Of a DNA stretch of 64,000 bases, positions 63,401-64,000 are shown one piece after another. Under the pieces are notes generated by a model, which was not told where the DNA came from, made no database searches, and saw only the letters and a list, made by a program, of their open reading frames with translations. Positions within the stretch are counted from its first letter, which is position 1, and each line of letters starts with the position of its first letter. The position numbers and the translations under genes are program-made. Origin of the DNA: an uncultured Bacteroidales bacterium (GTDB lineage Bacteria > Bacteroidota > Bacteroidia > Bacteroidales > G3-4614); assembly GCA_949297125.1 (NCBI GenBank), contig CASFRS010000008.1, forward strand, positions 62,001-126,000, in the 5' to 3' direction.

Positions 63401-64000
63401 TGTGGAGGCCAGCGGTGCCGCCCCCGAGATAGAGATAAGCGGCAGCGGTACGATTGAGGCTTCCACCATAAGGGTGGTCCGCGCAATTACGGCCGATGTG
63501 TGGGCGTTGATGGCGCTGCCTTTTGACTTCGACCTTGCCGACGTTACGGTAAACGGCGCTGCGGCCCAATACGGCAACAATATCCGCATAATGGAATACG
63601 ACGGGGGCAAACGTGCCGACGGCAGCGTGGAAGGGTATACCATGTCGGGTTGGACGGAAAAGACCTCCGGCACGATAGCCGCCAACGTGGGCTTTGCCCT
63701 TGTGGTTAATCCTGCCAACGGAGCGGAACAGTCCGTAATATTCTCGGCAACCTCATTCCTTATGGACGCAAACGATAAGGAGATAGGTCTGACCCGCCAC
63801 CCCTCGTCGGTAAACATAAACGCCGACGGCAAGAGCGGCGATGCCGACTGGAACCTGCGCGGCAACCCCATGCTCCAGAAAGCGACCAAGGGTACGGGAT
63901 ACTCCCTGTACATATATGACGCCGCTACCGACAGCTATAACGAACACGCTTCTACCGACACCCCCGCGTATGTACCGTTCGCCGCATGGTTCGTACAGAG
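60423..64000 (+). CDS. Large secreted RICIN-like/GEVED/chitobiase-C repeat protein (3' end outside window)
   Basis: At least 1192 residues, open at the window edge. Signal peptide (MKKLLLTTLMLVSAICAGTVYAQ); a ricin-like beta-trefoil candidate at about 40-205 (KYLWRLDDAGSGNVFLVNKASG); a GEVED plus chitobiase-C module at 214-492, repeated at 493-759; an unrecognised 200-residue region with a DTPCPQGLGECNYCDF motif; then a beta domain from about 950 shared with the protein at 54591. The missing end probably carries a T9SS tail. An in-frame ATG at 60363 would add 20 residues, but the 60423 start gives a clean signal peptide. Expression is probably switched by the upstream inversion. Confidence 0.8.
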   Translation, partial: MKKLLLTTLMLVSAICAGTVYAQTPTNQSATANPEVSTATEYKWYTMESTNDGDNERKHLFLLYESSNETPLHTVLLGDGVADGVNLTNGGESIPEKYLWRLDDAGSGNVFLVNKASGLRISVPSSATNTNSTKLEMSTVGAVWSKEIPSGNAANQVTFDYTGYKDENNTHQPAYLNAMLASEGYGVTIWQAGQNQSSGWYFYPAYTETVEATYYCAPNMKVNSTKGHQERHVTAITVTGGTADFSGNGYSSATDRPVYEAHLDQVIVCRPGDVLTPVIAHNPEDWVHKYVYVDWDDNKVFDVVTGTPGQKNWGELVSYTYIETSSGSGNGYNSEGTSVDSQAQNAKLGSFTVPDTIASGDYRIRFKVDWNSTDPCGNMSSDNHIADNGGTVIDLTLRVDNRAKAPEFSPASGTGLTLGAQQQITITSDAGATIYYTTDGSDPVPGTSSSIQSGETVPVTADSYSDVITVKAVAQTDGKDLSDVASATYTVIYPYCVLEGQTQNRSDNRYVTDIRVSYASGTEFFRGSGYSQEQNRPIYEKHLDQVIVCRQGDLLKPVIGYEGHHMHKYVYVDWDKDGVFEVANGTAGQKNWGELVSYSYIDGKGSDGSDSNKDNIDEPLGSFEIPTDMEAGDYIIRFKIAWDDTDPCGNDAIATDGGAVIDLTLRVGNRTAAPVFDPASGTVFPIGEYATVTVKSADVDAVIYYTTDGSEPSTSSAQIANGGEIYLRTDNWTNNYTVKAVAKVDGKDLSSVSTATYTVDSPYDDICKPEVDENNGNKRVMTKAEIQNGSGILSVHTVFSPSVLQKQDQAYSNITDVVVVEPGAKFNFSVTYSTQVGWGNLVVYQMKSSDDYSVIYGPYDGAWKQGISPNNLFASVYSKNDGASVDQTNGIITFPITIPADSKTGDIVVLRFLIPGADTVDTPCPQGLGECNYCDFIFCVYSIPEDKNVTVDTEEDDDVVYATVTVGKEENAQEEPVWEVGAHQTAADSLVINVEASGAAPEIEISGSGTIEASTIRVVRAITADVWALMALPFDFDLADVTVNGAAAQYGNNIRIMEYDGGKRADGSVEGYTMSGWTEKTSGTIAANVGFALVVNPANGAEQSVIFSATSFLMDANDKEIGLTRHPSSVNINADGKSGDADWNLRGNPMLQKATKGTGYSLYIYDAATDSYNEHASTDTPAYVPFAAWFVQ
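61062..61898 (+). repeat. Tandem protein module, copy 1 (GEVED + chitobiase-C)
   Basis: Residues 214-492. Shared words with copy 2: HLDQVIVCR, HKYVYVDWD, GQKNWGELVSY, DPCGN, VIDLTLRV, TIYYTTDGS versus VIYYTTDGS. Confidence 0.8.
61899..62699 (+). repeat. Tandem protein module, copy 2 (GEVED + chitobiase-C)
   Basis: Residues 493-759, collinear with copy 1 and clearly derived by duplication. Confidence 0.8.

Noticed and set aside
1..64000. CRISPR arrays, insertion sequences, integrases and riboswitches
   Set aside because: No regularly spaced direct repeats, transposase or recombinase motifs, or known riboswitch cores were seen anywhere in the window.

Overview
This 64 kb window is a chromosomal segment of a Bacteroidota bacterium, order Bacteroidales. 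The family cannot be fixed by eye; a Rikenellaceae/Alistipes-like relative is plausible. The evidence is the gene order nusB-yajC-ybbR-coaE-DUF5606, a DUF3276 (PUR-alpha-like) protein, cargo proteins with type IX secretion (T9SS) tails, a single-RRM RNA-binding protein, a carboxynorspermidine synthase, promoters of the TTTG-N19/20-TAnnTTTG type and no obvious Shine-Dalgarno sites. There is no phage, IS element, CRISPR array or rRNA. Two tRNAs are present: Arg-TCT and Gln-CTG.

Layout. 1-7.3 kb: a LysM/periplasmic-binding-fold lipid-free envelope protein cut by the window edge, a gliding-type T9SS cargo protein, a lytic transglycosylase and uvrA. 7.3-11.7 kb: DUF3276, then nusB, yajC, ybbR, coaE and DUF5606. 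11.8-22.2 kb: recJ, a TPR protein, the four-gene operon rsmE-kdsA-MATE-asmA, a bifunctional nuclease and an MgtC-like protein. 22.3-28.5 kb: recQ, clpP-clpX and tig. 28.7-35.7 kb: an RRM protein, then GH92-dnaG-GH16 in a row, then carboxynorspermidine synthase and tRNA-Arg. 36-40.7 kb: etfB-etfA-acyl-CoA dehydrogenase and a small secreted protein with a CTERM-like tail. 40.9-47.3 kb: ispE, plsC, tRNA-Gln and a large T9SS-exported GH85 endoglycosidase. 47.4-54 kb: the operon nfo-dCMP deaminase-S41 protease-5-FTHF cyclo-ligase-M16 protease. 54.6-64 kb: two related large secreted adhesin-like proteins flanking an amidohydrolase and a degenerate adenosylhomocysteinase-like protein.

The strongest unexpected signals are three. 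First, a 207-bp segment (60093-60299) bounded by 27-bp inverted repeats with one mismatch carries an outward-facing -7 promoter box; it looks like a phase-variable invertible promoter for the large surface protein at 60423, and when flipped it would point at the adenosylhomocysteinase-like gene at 59873. Second, an 88-bp non-coding repeat (82/88 identical) carries tandem promoter boxes exactly 80 bp apart and sits upstream of both the etf-acd operon and the nfo operon; a fragment with a perfect palindrome lies upstream of the amidohydrolase. Third, the adenosylhomocysteinase-like protein keeps its NAD-binding glycine motif but, by hand alignment, has lost the catalytic His, Lys, Asp and Asn; it is convergent with and overlaps a deaminase-type amidohydrolase.

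Functionally, GH85 (endo-beta-N-acetylglucosaminidase) and GH92 (alpha-mannosidase) fit host N-glycan foraging, and GH16 adds beta-glucan or galactan cleavage. The rest is mostly core housekeeping: DNA repair and replication, proteostasis, envelope synthesis, isoprenoids, polyamine and acyl-CoA metabolism.
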